A stretch of 64,000 nucleotides of DNA from Puniceicoccaceae bacterium (lineage in GTDB: Bacteria > Verrucomicrobiota > Verrucomicrobiia > Opitutales > JAFGAQ01), in NCBI GenBank assembly GCA_028285755.1, contig JANQOQ010000006.1, positions 902,160 through 966,159 on the forward strand, given 5' to 3'. The notes beneath the pieces were generated by a model. That model did not search any database. It was not told the origin of the DNA and was given only the letters and a program-made list of their open reading frames with translations. Made by a program: the position numbers and the translations under genes. This document shows, piece after piece, positions 14,178 through 22,759 of this stretch; positions within the stretch are counted from its first letter, which is position 1, and each line of letters begins with the position of its first letter.

Positions 14178-15035
14178 TTACTTCTTAAGATATAGCCTGA
14201 ACGTATTATCCAGGCTGTAATAACCAGGTTCGCCCTTACCATTACCGATCAGTAAACCTGTAAAATGAACGGACTTATCCGCATTCAACAGCGCAGAGCG
14301 AGGACGGATATTTGTAAAAGCCACATTACGATATCCCCCGATTCTCAGGCCGATCTTCTCCAGCGAAAATTCAGTTTCCAGATCCTTGCTGCTCAATACA
14401 TATCCACTAACCAATAGTGCATCATCGTCAGCGAACCTCCCAACGTGACTGATAAAGAATTTAAAGTGCTTTTGCACAAACTCTTTCATCACGATTTCGC
14501 TTTCATAATTTTGATAGAGCTCAGGCAGTTTGGGGCGTAAGAACCGTTCCTCCTTAAACAATCGCATCAGCTCTTCCTGGCGTGAATACATAGGCTCAGA
14601 CACTAACTCCTTAGCCATCTCAGGTGTGATTAGCGTCGCATTGCCCATTGATAAGGGTTCTTCCAGTGTATGCGTCATGCGAATGACCGTTGCAGGAGTA
14701 TTACTCGGCTTTAATCGGTAAACATATACTCCCTCGTCGATCATCACATTCATCAGCACATCGAAAGCCTCTTCTAGCGGACGCAAGTGAAGCACATTGG
14801 GCACTTCACCCATTTGATACAGGACACTGCCCTCTACACTCCCATCCGTTAGCCCCAGTCCAGACAATAAGCGTATGTCTTCAGGAAAAACCAAGAGCGT
14901 TTCTACTCGTAGATTCAGCTCAAGTGACATTATCTGATCGTCTTCTAAATGCAGCGAATAAGGCGATTGTGGAACCGTCCCCAGTGCAACTTGCAGCATG
15001 GTCAACATACAACTGAGTGATATTACTTTTCTCAT
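14178..15035 (-). CDS. virB9: VirB9/TrbG-like outer-membrane T4SS protein
   Basis: 285 residues from ATG 15,035, 4 bp after the virB8 stop; an upstream start at 15,065 would overlap virB8. Signal peptide (MRKVISLSCMLTMLQVALG) followed by SLELNLRVETLLVFPEDIR, the T-x-x-x-F-P core of VirB9/TrbG N-terminal domains, and a C-terminal beta domain ending DNTFRLYLK. VirB9 joins VirB7 and VirB10 in the outer-membrane ring. Confidence 0.8.
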   Translation of the reverse strand: MRKVISLSCMLTMLQVALGTVPQSPYSLHLEDDQIMSLELNLRVETLLVFPEDIRLLSGLGLTDGSVEGSVLYQMGEVPNVLHLRPLEEAFDVLMNVMIDEGVYVYRLKPSNTPATVIRMTHTLEEPLSMGNATLITPEMAKELVSEPMYSRQEELMRLFKEERFLRPKLPELYQNYESEIVMKEFVQKHFKFFISHVGRFADDDALLVSGYVLSSKDLETEFSLEKIGLRIGGYRNVAFTNIRPRSALLNADKSVHFTGLLIGNGKGEPGYYSLDNTFRLYLKK

Positions 15036-15039
15036 CGTA

Positions 15040-15630
15040 TTAGCTCGGCTTGGTAAAAATCTCAAAATGGTATACCAGGGTCGGATATCTACCGTTACTG
15101 ACCATATTCTTATTCAGCATAAAGTGACTCCAAAACTCGAAATCCAGAGTCTCAACGATGGTCTTTCCTTCAAAAACCCCGACGCGGATGAGCTGACCAA
15201 TCACTAAGACCTGGACGCTTTGGTCACTCATTTTCTGAATCCTGCTCTCAGAAATCTCAACCTTCTGACGCATTGACTTGAGTTCAAAGATAGGCGTCTC
15301 CTTTTCGATCAGATCGACGGCTTTCCTATAAGCATTTGGATGAAAAAGCGCCTGTAATCGCTTTTTGGAATCCACGCCCCTGGGATGGCGATTGAATAAC
15401 GTCTGGCAGGCAAGTTCTGCTTGCTCATAATGCAGTTCATGTGCCTCACGAAACTCCAGTTTCCGTGGATAATAGAAGGTCTCATCATCGATAACGAGTA
15501 TGCGATAACCCTCTTCTATGGCATTTGCCAAGTGCCAGCGATCGATACAAAAACCTATCACTGTTAGGGTGAATACAATGCACCAGAATGCAGGTGATTT
15601 CACAAAGGATGGATATGTTTGTTTGGTCAT
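15040..15630 (-). CDS. virB8: VirB8/TraE-like inner-membrane T4SS protein
   Basis: 196 residues: a short cytoplasmic N-terminus, one membrane segment (about 12-29, SPAFWCIVFTLTVIGFCI), then a periplasmic domain with an alternating helix-strand pattern and a late VQVLVIGQLIRVG then DFEFWSHFML, as in VirB8/TraE proteins. Position between virB6 and virB9 agrees. It overlaps virB6 by four bases. Divergent in sequence, so the call leans on topology and order. Confidence 0.75.
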   Translation of the reverse strand: MTKQTYPSFVKSPAFWCIVFTLTVIGFCIDRWHLANAIEEGYRILVIDDETFYYPRKLEFREAHELHYEQAELACQTLFNRHPRGVDSKKRLQALFHPNAYRKAVDLIEKETPIFELKSMRQKVEISESRIQKMSDQSVQVLVIGQLIRVGVFEGKTIVETLDFEFWSHFMLNKNMVSNGRYPTLVYHFEIFTKPS

Positions 15631-16673
15631 GACTTGGATGGTTGAAAGAGTTCTCGAGCACGTTCAGAGTAGCTTTTATTATTTTGCGACGGGCTTGTAA
15701 GAGCTCCCATGGTTAGACCAATACCAGTAGGCATCAGGATGTTCGAAGCTCCCGCTGATCCCGTAACCGTACCCGCTGCACCCGCTAGCGTTGAGCTTGC
15801 TGCTATTCCGCCACGGCTCCCGCCCATGAGTTGTGTTGTTACACCGGCACCGACCGCGTCCGTTGCGCCCTGCATCATGGCTCCGCCAAAGCCAGCAAAG
15901 AGTGCTGCACCTGCGTTGACCCCTCTTGTAAGCAGCATCGAGATTAAGAGAGGAGCTTTGATCGTGCTAAAAAGAATCCAAAGCGTTAGGATGATCAAAA
16001 AGAAGAACGACTGACTATGCCCCCAAATACTGTCATCTGTACCGACTGTCATATCGACAAGTGACTGGGTCATCAGATTGGCAATTGCCCATCCCAGTGG
16101 CCATAGCGATATACTCACCAGTCCTAAAATGAATTTGCCCGCCACATCTTTAAGGCTTTCCAGCATGTAGAAGGAGAGGAATATAGGCGTCAGTGCAATA
16201 GCATAGACCAATAGAGCCTGCTGGAGTATGAAATACAGCCACATGACTGCCAGAGCGAGATGAGAAGCCAAAAATATTAACGCATAGGCAACCGCTTCAC
16301 CCATGCCCACATCATCTGACCAGATAATATTCCAGAAACTGAGGTCTTCAGTCGTTTGGTTTTCATCGCTCAACAGCAGCCGGGCAAATCTTTCATGGGT
16401 TTCTGAGGGATCGGATTCCATATCGCCGGACAGGTCAAAAACGACCACCTGGAGTTGATTGATCCAATCCGGCATTTGGTAAATAACCAGAGCGATTATA
16501 CCCGCACTGAGGATACCTTTTAGCAGCATGCTGATATCTCCCATGCTGGCTTTCCACGCCATCAATGAGAATCCAATAAAAACGATCAGAAAAGCAATCG
16601 GCATAAAGTCGCTATGCAACGCGAGCGCATTCTGGTAAAGCTCTGGAAACTGACTCTGTAAATCACCGCTCAT
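15627..16673 (-). CDS. virB6: VirB6/TrbL-like polytopic T4SS protein
   Basis: 348 residues with about six or seven membrane segments (near 25-60, 125-165, 170-195, 220-245) and a Gly/Ala/Ser-rich C-terminal tail typical of VirB6/TrbL (FAGFGGAMMQGATDA and SSTLAGAAGTVTGSAGA). VirB6 forms part of the inner-membrane channel. It overlaps virB8 and virB5 by four bases each, so the operon is tightly coupled. Confidence 0.85.
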   Translation of the reverse strand: MSGDLQSQFPELYQNALALHSDFMPIAFLIVFIGFSLMAWKASMGDISMLLKGILSAGIIALVIYQMPDWINQLQVVVFDLSGDMESDPSETHERFARLLLSDENQTTEDLSFWNIIWSDDVGMGEAVAYALIFLASHLALAVMWLYFILQQALLVYAIALTPIFLSFYMLESLKDVAGKFILGLVSISLWPLGWAIANLMTQSLVDMTVGTDDSIWGHSQSFFFLIILTLWILFSTIKAPLLISMLLTRGVNAGAALFAGFGGAMMQGATDAVGAGVTTQLMGGSRGGIAASSTLAGAAGTVTGSAGASNILMPTGIGLTMGALTSPSQNNKSYSERARELFQPSKS

Positions 16674-17467
16674 CGGTCAAATTGCACGGGTCTCGTTGGC
16701 AAGCGAAAGGTGCCTATATTATCGAGAAGTGCACGCTGGTGAGCCGCCCGTTGGCTCTCGAAGTGAGCTTGCCCTTGGATTTCACGCTCTACCTGATTCT
16801 GGAAATAGCGCATATTCGCTTCCATTGCGGCCAGATCGACTTCACGACTGGCTTCGCTATACTGGACATTGAGGGTCTCTATCAGTGCATTGAGCTTCTG
16901 CACTTCACTGTCTGAGGTAGCTCGTTCCAACTGAGCCATAGCTACCTTGAGCTCCCGCCCGATTTGCTGACGACGCTGCATACTCTCCGCTCTAACGCGC
17001 CGATACTCCTCAATGGTTTTGCGGGCTACTAATTCGGGTTGATAGGCACTCGTGTCCCGATACCCCAGAAACTCCTCCCCAATGAAAATCTCCCGTTTTA
17101 CCGTTTCGTAGAAAGGCTGATCAATAAAGAGGTAGTTTTCATTGATCTGACGTGCGATGTCCTTCGCTGATTGAGAGAGTGGCAATTCACGGATAAGACC
17201 ATAAATTCCTCTCAGCGCATCGATATCCACGCCTCCAGGATCGCCCAATCGTTCCAAATAGGTATCAATCTGATGGATTTGGCGGGCCATCTGTGAAATC
17301 TGCATGCGCTGATTAGCTTCCTGCAAAATTTGCTCCACCAGGTCCTTCTGCGCAGTTTTCAGATGGGTTGATATTGCCGTATAGTCTATCACCGGCATCG
17401 CAGCATCCGAGATGATACTCACAAATGCGCATGCGACTAGCTTTAGAGTTTTCAGTAATGTCTTCAT
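16670..17467 (-). CDS. virB5: VirB5/TrbJ-like periplasmic T4SS protein
   Basis: 265 residues. Signal peptide (about 1-23) followed by MPVIDYTAISTHLKTAQKD, the I-P-V-x-D start typical of mature VirB5/TrbJ, then long helices (KDLVEQILQEANQRM, then QMARQIHQIDTYLERLGDPGG). VirB5 is a minor pilus subunit at the tip. It starts 2 bp after the lipoprotein gene ends. Confidence 0.8.
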   Translation of the reverse strand: MKTLLKTLKLVACAFVSIISDAAMPVIDYTAISTHLKTAQKDLVEQILQEANQRMQISQMARQIHQIDTYLERLGDPGGVDIDALRGIYGLIRELPLSQSAKDIARQINENYLFIDQPFYETVKREIFIGEEFLGYRDTSAYQPELVARKTIEEYRRVRAESMQRRQQIGRELKVAMAQLERATSDSEVQKLNALIETLNVQYSEASREVDLAAMEANMRYFQNQVEREIQGQAHFESQRAAHQRALLDNIGTFRLPTRPVQFDR

Positions 17468-17469
17468 AG

Positions 17470-17763
17470 TTATTCGGTAATCACTCGGATGGGCACGTAA
17501 TGCTCCTCGATCTTAATCCCTGCTTCGTTCGTATGTTCAGGAACGAGAACCTTGTAGTAGCGTTCCTTGATCTGTTTACGTGCCAGGTCTTGCTGGCGTT
17601 GATGCTCGGAATGCCGGATCTCATTCGCCCGGCCTTCCGCAAAGCCCATTTGCCGGACTTTACCCTTAATTTCCTCGACCTGCCTTGCTGTATATAGACA
17701 GCCCACTTGTAGTTGGCTAAGAGCAAGCAATACGAGTAATGGAATAGCTTGTTTGTAATTCAT
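17470..17763 (-). CDS. Small T4SS lipoprotein (VirB7/TrbK position)
   Basis: 97 residues from ATG 17,763, chosen because GAGGAG lies 9 bases upstream and because it gives a proper lipoprotein signal peptide: MNYKQAIPLLVLLALSQLQV followed by GC (lipobox L-Q-V-G-C). The mature part is basic and helical (RQVEEIKGKVRQM). A small lipoprotein between virB4 and virB5 takes the place of VirB7 or TrbK, which anchor the outer-membrane ring or provide entry exclusion. Which of these it does is not decided by the sequence. Confidence 0.75.
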   Translation of the reverse strand: MNYKQAIPLLVLLALSQLQVGCLYTARQVEEIKGKVRQMGFAEGRANEIRHSEHQRQQDLARKQIKERYYKVLVPEHTNEAGIKIEEHYVPIRVITE

Positions 17764-17812
17764 AACTTGGATCTCCTCATCCAAGTTATGCGCAAGCGCA
17801 GGATAGTTTTCC

Positions 17813-20224
17813 TTAAACGCTTGGCGCAGCCAGTTGTTTTTGACGCTTATCGAAGTGCTCTCCGGACGAAGAACTCAGGTATAGCATCTCAGGGCTGGGA
17901 ACATTCCATAGAATGTCTGAATGATTTTGCTGGTCTTCCGTATACCAGTGCAAAAAGGGTGCCCCGTGCTCAACGCTCGGCTCCATGAAACGCATGATAT
18001 TTTGAACGGCTGCTTCGGATAACTTAAAGTGCTTCTGCATGATGCGAACGTCAGCCTCAAATGCCTGTCCAAAGATAAATGCCTGACGGCTATTGCCCAA
18101 TATCGAAGTAGCGAGGTCTTCAGGCAGCAAGGAAAGCTGCTGGATAACGGAAACAACCCAGCAGTTGTATTTGCGAGAACGCTCATAGAAATCCCTGACC
18201 AGTTCCTTGCCCCCGGGAACATTCAGGAATGCACCTAACTCCTCGAATACCACGCGTTTACGGATGCCTCTGGGAGCATTGATGATCTCCTTGCGTATCC
18301 TGTTCAGAATAACCTCAGTGGTAATTCGCAATAATTGAGGTTGGCTGGTATCCAGCTTACTAAGCTCGAGACACACCATATCACCGCCTAAATCCACATT
18401 CCCTTCTCCATCGAAAAGCGTGTAAACCCCACGATCTCTTCTCCACACCTGGAGGAAGACTAAGATCAATCGAATATCACCCCCATACGCGTGTCTTGGA
18501 TCTTCAAGAAGGCTTTCCAGCCAATTGCATAGGTCGGAATGCGTCGGTTGTTTACTTTCCTCAATGTTTTGATAAGCAAACTTCCAATCCACCTCGGGAG
18601 CATCTAGCCACTGCTGGTAAAACGCACTCAGGAGGTCAATTATGAGGGGCGACCAATGGGGATTATTCTTCATGCCATCCCCGATCATGTGTTCCAGCAC
18701 TTTCGCCGCGCTGGCTATTTGCTCTTGGTTCACGGCTCGTCCTTGAGTGCTGAGATAATTCAAAACGTGCTCGCCACTATGCTCAATAACCAGGATATTC
18801 GCATTCTCATAGGTCTCAGCATAAGATGCATAGGAAAATCCCTGATCGACTACGATAGTCTTCTCAAAATAGGGACCTGTTTGGGTTAAAAGTTCCATGA
18901 GCCCACAGCTCTTTCCTGATCCCGTTCTACCCATAACCACAGCATGCGCTGGATATCGATTACCCTTTTCTCCCCAGAATGTATTGATACCTTTTAGGGA
19001 GCCATTGCAGCCAGGATACAGGCTCTCATACCGGGTCGATTTCGGTTTGGGTTCGCCACCAATAGGGAGAAGGTGAGATAGATTCGTGTCTTCGATGTAA
19101 TGCAGGTAACTCGCTTCCCGGAATTCACTGCCGGGGATACCACCCAGAAACAGGTTACAACCGGTCGTGGGTAAATTTACGGTTTCGCTACGAGCTCCTA
19201 ATGACCGAGCGATCAATACCTGAATCTCTCGAACCTTTGCTTGCAGTGCGATTGGGTCTTCATCCCAGAGATTGACCACCCACTGCATTTCTAACGGCTG
19301 CAAATCCCCTACAGACAATCGTCGCACCTTTTCCTGTTTCATCTCAATCGTGCTGTCCAGGCTAACCCGTTTGCTCGACATTCGTGCTCGGTTCAATTTC
19401 TTAATCGCAGTGTCCTCCTGCTCAATTAAGGAAAGTGCGTTGAGTGGCTTGGCTCGCAGCTGCATTGAATAACCGTGAATATTCAAAGAGGTTAAGCCGT
19501 GCATCATACCCGTTATTGTGAGCTGAGGCAGATCGCTTAATATTAAGTATGCGTGATAATACTTATGATTCTTAAGGCAGATATCTTCCATCTCTACGGG
19601 TTCGAGCGGCACTTTTAAGAAATGGTCTATCGCTGGTTTGTTTAGATCGTAAGCACGGGAATCTGACACGTCGCATTGGTAGTGTTTCTCCTGTGCATTA
19701 ATCAGATCATCTCGCCGCAAAATGCTTGCCTGACCTCCTAGTCTTTCAAAGGCCTTCCCCCATTCTTTTAAGTGGCTTTCAAGTTCTCCAGATTTTTGCT
19801 CAATGAGTAGTTGCTCGTTATTTGAATCAGCTGCTAGCTGTTCGATCAAATAAATCTGCGTAGTGGAATGTCGTATTTGACCCAACTTACGAAGCTCTTC
19901 AAATCGAAGGCAGTTAAAGGATCGTTGCTCCCTGCTCCATTCCGTTGCCGGTAAATTTTCGGTTTCTTCAAAGTAGTTCTGGATAAGCTCTTGGCAATCG
20001 CTGCCTTGCTGCCAGATCACTTGCAGTTGTTGAGTCGATTTAAGCGAGCGCAGCAAGGTTTTCATTTCGTTCTGGTAATCCAGGAGTGTTTGATTGGAAG
20101 CCGTTAGCCACCCGCCCAATGACACTTCGATTCCACGACTGACAGACTTCGCATATCCGGCCTCACTGGAAATGACCGCATCGCCGTGGATATAGATATC
20201 CTGTTTCCTCTGCTTACTCTTCAT
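17813..20224 (-). CDS. virB4: VirB4/TraC/TrbE-type T4SS ATPase
   Basis: 803 residues from ATG 20,224 (a TTG four codons upstream is possible); overlaps virB3 by 11 bp. N-terminal CagE/TrbE/VirB domain (about 10-380), then the ATPase core with Walker A MGRTGSGKSC (about 431-440) and Walker B RVVFEELGAF (about 657-666). A late SVIQQLSLLPEDL and GNSRQAFIFGQ are also typical of this family. VirB4 energises pilus assembly and DNA transfer. Because no VirB11 is seen, it and VirD4 are the only ATPases of this system. Confidence 0.92.
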   Translation of the reverse strand: MKSKQRKQDIYIHGDAVISSEAGYAKSVSRGIEVSLGGWLTASNQTLLDYQNEMKTLLRSLKSTQQLQVIWQQGSDCQELIQNYFEETENLPATEWSREQRSFNCLRFEELRKLGQIRHSTTQIYLIEQLAADSNNEQLLIEQKSGELESHLKEWGKAFERLGGQASILRRDDLINAQEKHYQCDVSDSRAYDLNKPAIDHFLKVPLEPVEMEDICLKNHKYYHAYLILSDLPQLTITGMMHGLTSLNIHGYSMQLRAKPLNALSLIEQEDTAIKKLNRARMSSKRVSLDSTIEMKQEKVRRLSVGDLQPLEMQWVVNLWDEDPIALQAKVREIQVLIARSLGARSETVNLPTTGCNLFLGGIPGSEFREASYLHYIEDTNLSHLLPIGGEPKPKSTRYESLYPGCNGSLKGINTFWGEKGNRYPAHAVVMGRTGSGKSCGLMELLTQTGPYFEKTIVVDQGFSYASYAETYENANILVIEHSGEHVLNYLSTQGRAVNQEQIASAAKVLEHMIGDGMKNNPHWSPLIIDLLSAFYQQWLDAPEVDWKFAYQNIEESKQPTHSDLCNWLESLLEDPRHAYGGDIRLILVFLQVWRRDRGVYTLFDGEGNVDLGGDMVCLELSKLDTSQPQLLRITTEVILNRIRKEIINAPRGIRKRVVFEELGAFLNVPGGKELVRDFYERSRKYNCWVVSVIQQLSLLPEDLATSILGNSRQAFIFGQAFEADVRIMQKHFKLSEAAVQNIMRFMEPSVEHGAPFLHWYTEDQQNHSDILWNVPSPEMLYLSSSSGEHFDKRQKQLAAPSV

Positions 20225-20546
20225 CTTCGGTTTCAAGGGGTTCCATCAATGGTTGCTGGGTTAGCTTCAAATACTTCCACTTCAAGTAATCACGCAAATA
20301 GGTCTTCGGCTTTCCAACCACCCATTTTAACAACACCACAGCAGTTGATACTGGGATAACGGATGCTAACAACAGGCTTGTCATCAGAGGCCAAGCGGCT
20401 TTACCGATCAATGCGGTAACCACCAAGAAGCCGAATATAATTGAAGCAGTCATGATATAGACTTCCAGCCCCGTAAATCGCCAGACGCTCACGCCTTTTT
20501 CTTTCACTGCATTTACAGGGCTGAAACCTATTTTGGGCTCTTCCAT
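20214..20546 (-). CDS. virB3: VirB3/TrbD-like membrane protein
   Basis: 110 residues with two adjacent membrane segments (about 27-47, YIMTASIIFGFLVVTALIG, and 50-73) followed by a positive, aromatic tail (KTYLRDYLKWKYLKL). This is the VirB3/TrbD layout, and its place before virB4, with overlapping ends, confirms it. VirB3 partners VirB4 in the inner membrane. Start 4 bp after the virB2 stop. Confidence 0.8.
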   Translation of the reverse strand: MEEPKIGFSPVNAVKEKGVSVWRFTGLEVYIMTASIIFGFLVVTALIGKAAWPLMTSLLLASVIPVSTAVVLLKWVVGKPKTYLRDYLKWKYLKLTQQPLMEPLETEDEE

Positions 20547-20550
20547 AGGT

Positions 20551-20856
20551 CTAAAAGTTGATCACAGGGATATCCGTGCCAGCTACCTCGAAGAGCTCAT
20601 ACACGATCACTCCCGAAAGCGCGACGATACCGCTGCCGATAATGCCATAACCCGCCGCAGCTACGTCACCCTGGCTGAATCGAATGCCTGAGTAGACAAC
20701 TCCAATCACCGCAAGCATGAAGGCAATCAGGCGAAAAATGCCGATTACCTGACTAACGACTCCCGGAAGGCTGGCCTGTCCCAACAGAACAAAGCTTCCT
20801 GCGGTCGCTTCGAAGGAACCCAGCGCGATAAACATTTCTAGAATTTGTGTTATCAT
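20551..20856 (-). CDS. virB2: VirB2/TrbC-like pilin
   Basis: 101 residues with two hydrophobic helices (about 30-58 and 70-92) joined by a short polar loop SGIRFSQGDVAAAGYG, as in the VirB2/TrbC pilin family. Pilins of this type pack into the conjugative pilus through these helices. The long N-terminal hydrophobic stretch (ITQILEMFIALGSFEA) may serve as signal. First structural gene of the T4SS operon. Confidence 0.8.
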   Translation of the reverse strand: MITQILEMFIALGSFEATAGSFVLLGQASLPGVVSQVIGIFRLIAFMLAVIGVVYSGIRFSQGDVAAAGYGIIGSGIVALSGVIVYELFEVAGTDIPVINF

Positions 20857-20877
20857 AATAGTCTTTGTTTATAAATA

Positions 20878-20903
20878 GTGGGAGCGGAGTATTCCGCTCC
20901 CAT
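20878..20903 (-). promoter_or_regulatory. Strong hairpin between the sigma-like gene and virB2
   Basis: GGGAGCGGA and TCCGCTCCC (20,880-20,888 with 20,893-20,901) form a 9-bp perfect stem with a GTAT loop, extended by T-A and G-T. It lies 20 bases after the sigma-like gene and 24 bases before virB2. The following bases are AT-rich (CACTATTTATAAAC) but not a T-run, so it may be a partial terminator, an mRNA-processing or stabilising element. Confidence 0.45.
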
Positions 20904-20922
20904 CTATTCATGCGCTGAAGTC

Positions 20923-21579
20923 TTAGAGATTTCCTTCGAGATAGCCCGTTCCTCGGAAATATGACTGGATTTCAGCTAGTCGCTTTGCCATGTTTTTTAG
21001 AATGCTTATGCGTAACTTTTTGTTGATACGTTTTGCTCTATTTGCCTCCGACAGAAATCTCCTTCTCTGCGTATCTGTGAGATGAGGATATATTTCTACG
21101 GGCTTCATGGATTTTGTCTTCTGTATCATGCCCAATAAAAGTAGATGATCGCCTTCCAGGTCCCTACCCGCTTTCTGAAATAGCACATCCAGGTCTTTCT
21201 TAGCATCAATAGCCCGGCGTGCACTTCCACTTTGAGCAAAGCCGGATGAATACTCATCCACACTCAGGCTCAAATGTTCCAATTTCCCACCTCGTCTTTG
21301 GGCATATTTTCGCCGCCGGTAATCCTCTTTTTGTCTATTGAGGTGGCAGAAGAGCGATTGCTCATTAATCTGACCGAGCACTTTCTCAGCCCCGTTTTTC
21401 CGGATTTTGTGCATCAGGTCTGAAAAGACCTCCTCGCAGTCTTCATACGTGAAATCACTGCACTTGTTCTTGACGATACGGATGCAATTATCACGGTTAC
21501 TCATCAGCCAATCATTGACTGATTCAGCGTTAATGTTGTTGTTTGATACGGTGTCATGCGGTTGCATGACGCCATACAA
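20923..21579 (-). CDS. Sigma-70-like (ECF-type) regulator at the head of the T4SS operon
   Basis: 218 residues, TTG start at 21,579 or ATG at 21,567. Residues about 30-65 (DNCIRIVKNKCSDFTYEDCE then EVFSDLMHKIRKNG) and LFCHLNRQKEDYRRRKYAQR resemble sigma region 2, and the C-terminal YPHLTDTQRRRFLSEANRAK resembles a region 4 helix-turn-helix. It is upstream of virB2 in the same direction and could activate the transfer genes. Similarity is faint; a phage-like or other helix-turn-helix regulator is possible. Confidence 0.5.
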   Translation of the reverse strand: MYGVMQPHDTVSNNNINAESVNDWLMSNRDNCIRIVKNKCSDFTYEDCEEVFSDLMHKIRKNGAEKVLGQINEQSLFCHLNRQKEDYRRRKYAQRRGGKLEHLSLSVDEYSSGFAQSGSARRAIDAKKDLDVLFQKAGRDLEGDHLLLLGMIQKTKSMKPVEIYPHLTDTQRRRFLSEANRAKRINKKLRISILKNMAKRLAEIQSYFRGTGYLEGNL

Positions 21580-21670
21580 AACCTTTTAAAATTCGTCAAA
21601 AATTCTGGGTAGATTCATCTCCTGACATATCTCCTAACGAAAGTTATCACCTTCTCACATAAGTTCTCAA

Positions 21671-22747
21671 ATGGCTCATTTACCTGACCTAAAACCTTAC
21701 AATCAGAAGATCCTCGCTTTCGGAATCCAACTATCGGATAAGAACGAATTTTTGAATATCCGCACTTTGATAAAGGGACCTGCAGATGCTGGAGAAACTG
21801 CATTTTGGCCCACAATTCCGCAAAAGCTGGGTAAAGGAAATTACAATGCAGGTCTTGCTGCTTTTGTCCTAGCATTAATCTACGCAAAAATTCTCCAATT
21901 AGACGGCAGATATACTGATGGTCACCGATTAACGATCTTCGACGATGCAAGCCCCTCACCGGCAGAAACTTTATTGCCCATATTTGACATTAATCGCCAC
22001 GAAACCGGATGGATCAAAAGTATTCTGGGTTTACCGGAAGATATCGACCTCGCTGATCGACAGGGTTGGATCCATTTACTTTTCGACAAAAGTCGAGGTG
22101 ATAAAGACCGAAATCACTACTTGGCGATTAAGCTGCCTTTCCCTGACATTCAGATTTACAAGCAAGCATATAGTCGAGCTGAAGTTACACGTCATCGACG
22201 GTTTTGCGCTACTGAAGTGGGTCTGAAATCCATTAAGGAAGCTGCCAAATATCTGGTAAATACCAAAGCGTATTGGGAGGGCTACGAAGTGCCTCGAAGT
22301 ATCCTTTCCGCTGTAGATAACTCTCAACCATCAACAGAGTCTCGTAAAGATGATGAAAATCAAATTGATTCGAAAAGGGTTAGGATAAATCGGGCGATGC
22401 AAGAAATCAAAGAGTGTCTGATCGATAGTGGCCAATCATCTTCAGTTTTTCTGGATAAAAACAAATTCGAATTCCAGGTTAAAAACGGCAATATAACCAC
22501 CACTCATTCTATTGAGTACGAGAATGCTGATGACTTGCAGAAATTCATCCTCAAGCATTCAGCCTTCGAATTCAAAACTCTCTATGCATTCGAGCGACCT
22601 TTGTACTCAGACTTCATTCCAATTTCTATCGTAAACTTCATAGCCTTATGTGAAAGGTATCAGATTTTGCCTACGGAGCTACTTTCTGAAACTGATAATC
22701 ATTGGGCTGACATAAAATCAATTGAAGTCCAGCATCTCGGTAGCTAA
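21671..22747 (+). CDS. Unknown soluble protein paired with the M48-like peptidase
   Basis: 358 residues, no signal peptide or clear membrane segment, no catalytic motif that I can recognise. It reads divergently from the sigma-like gene and ends 12 bp before the M48-like peptidase gene, so the two are co-transcribed. It could be a substrate, inhibitor or partner of that peptidase. The sequence gives no function. Confidence 0.6.
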   Translation: MAHLPDLKPYNQKILAFGIQLSDKNEFLNIRTLIKGPADAGETAFWPTIPQKLGKGNYNAGLAAFVLALIYAKILQLDGRYTDGHRLTIFDDASPSPAETLLPIFDINRHETGWIKSILGLPEDIDLADRQGWIHLLFDKSRGDKDRNHYLAIKLPFPDIQIYKQAYSRAEVTRHRRFCATEVGLKSIKEAAKYLVNTKAYWEGYEVPRSILSAVDNSQPSTESRKDDENQIDSKRVRINRAMQEIKECLIDSGQSSSVFLDKNKFEFQVKNGNITTTHSIEYENADDLQKFILKHSAFEFKTLYAFERPLYSDFIPISIVNFIALCERYQILPTELLSETDNHWADIKSIEVQHLGS

Positions 22748-22759
22748 CGCTTCAGTCTT

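Noticed and set aside
15709..16014. 101-codon plus-strand frame inside virB6
   Set aside because: It is the antisense shadow of the Gly/Ala-rich virB6 tail, Pro/Ala-rich and without start signals.
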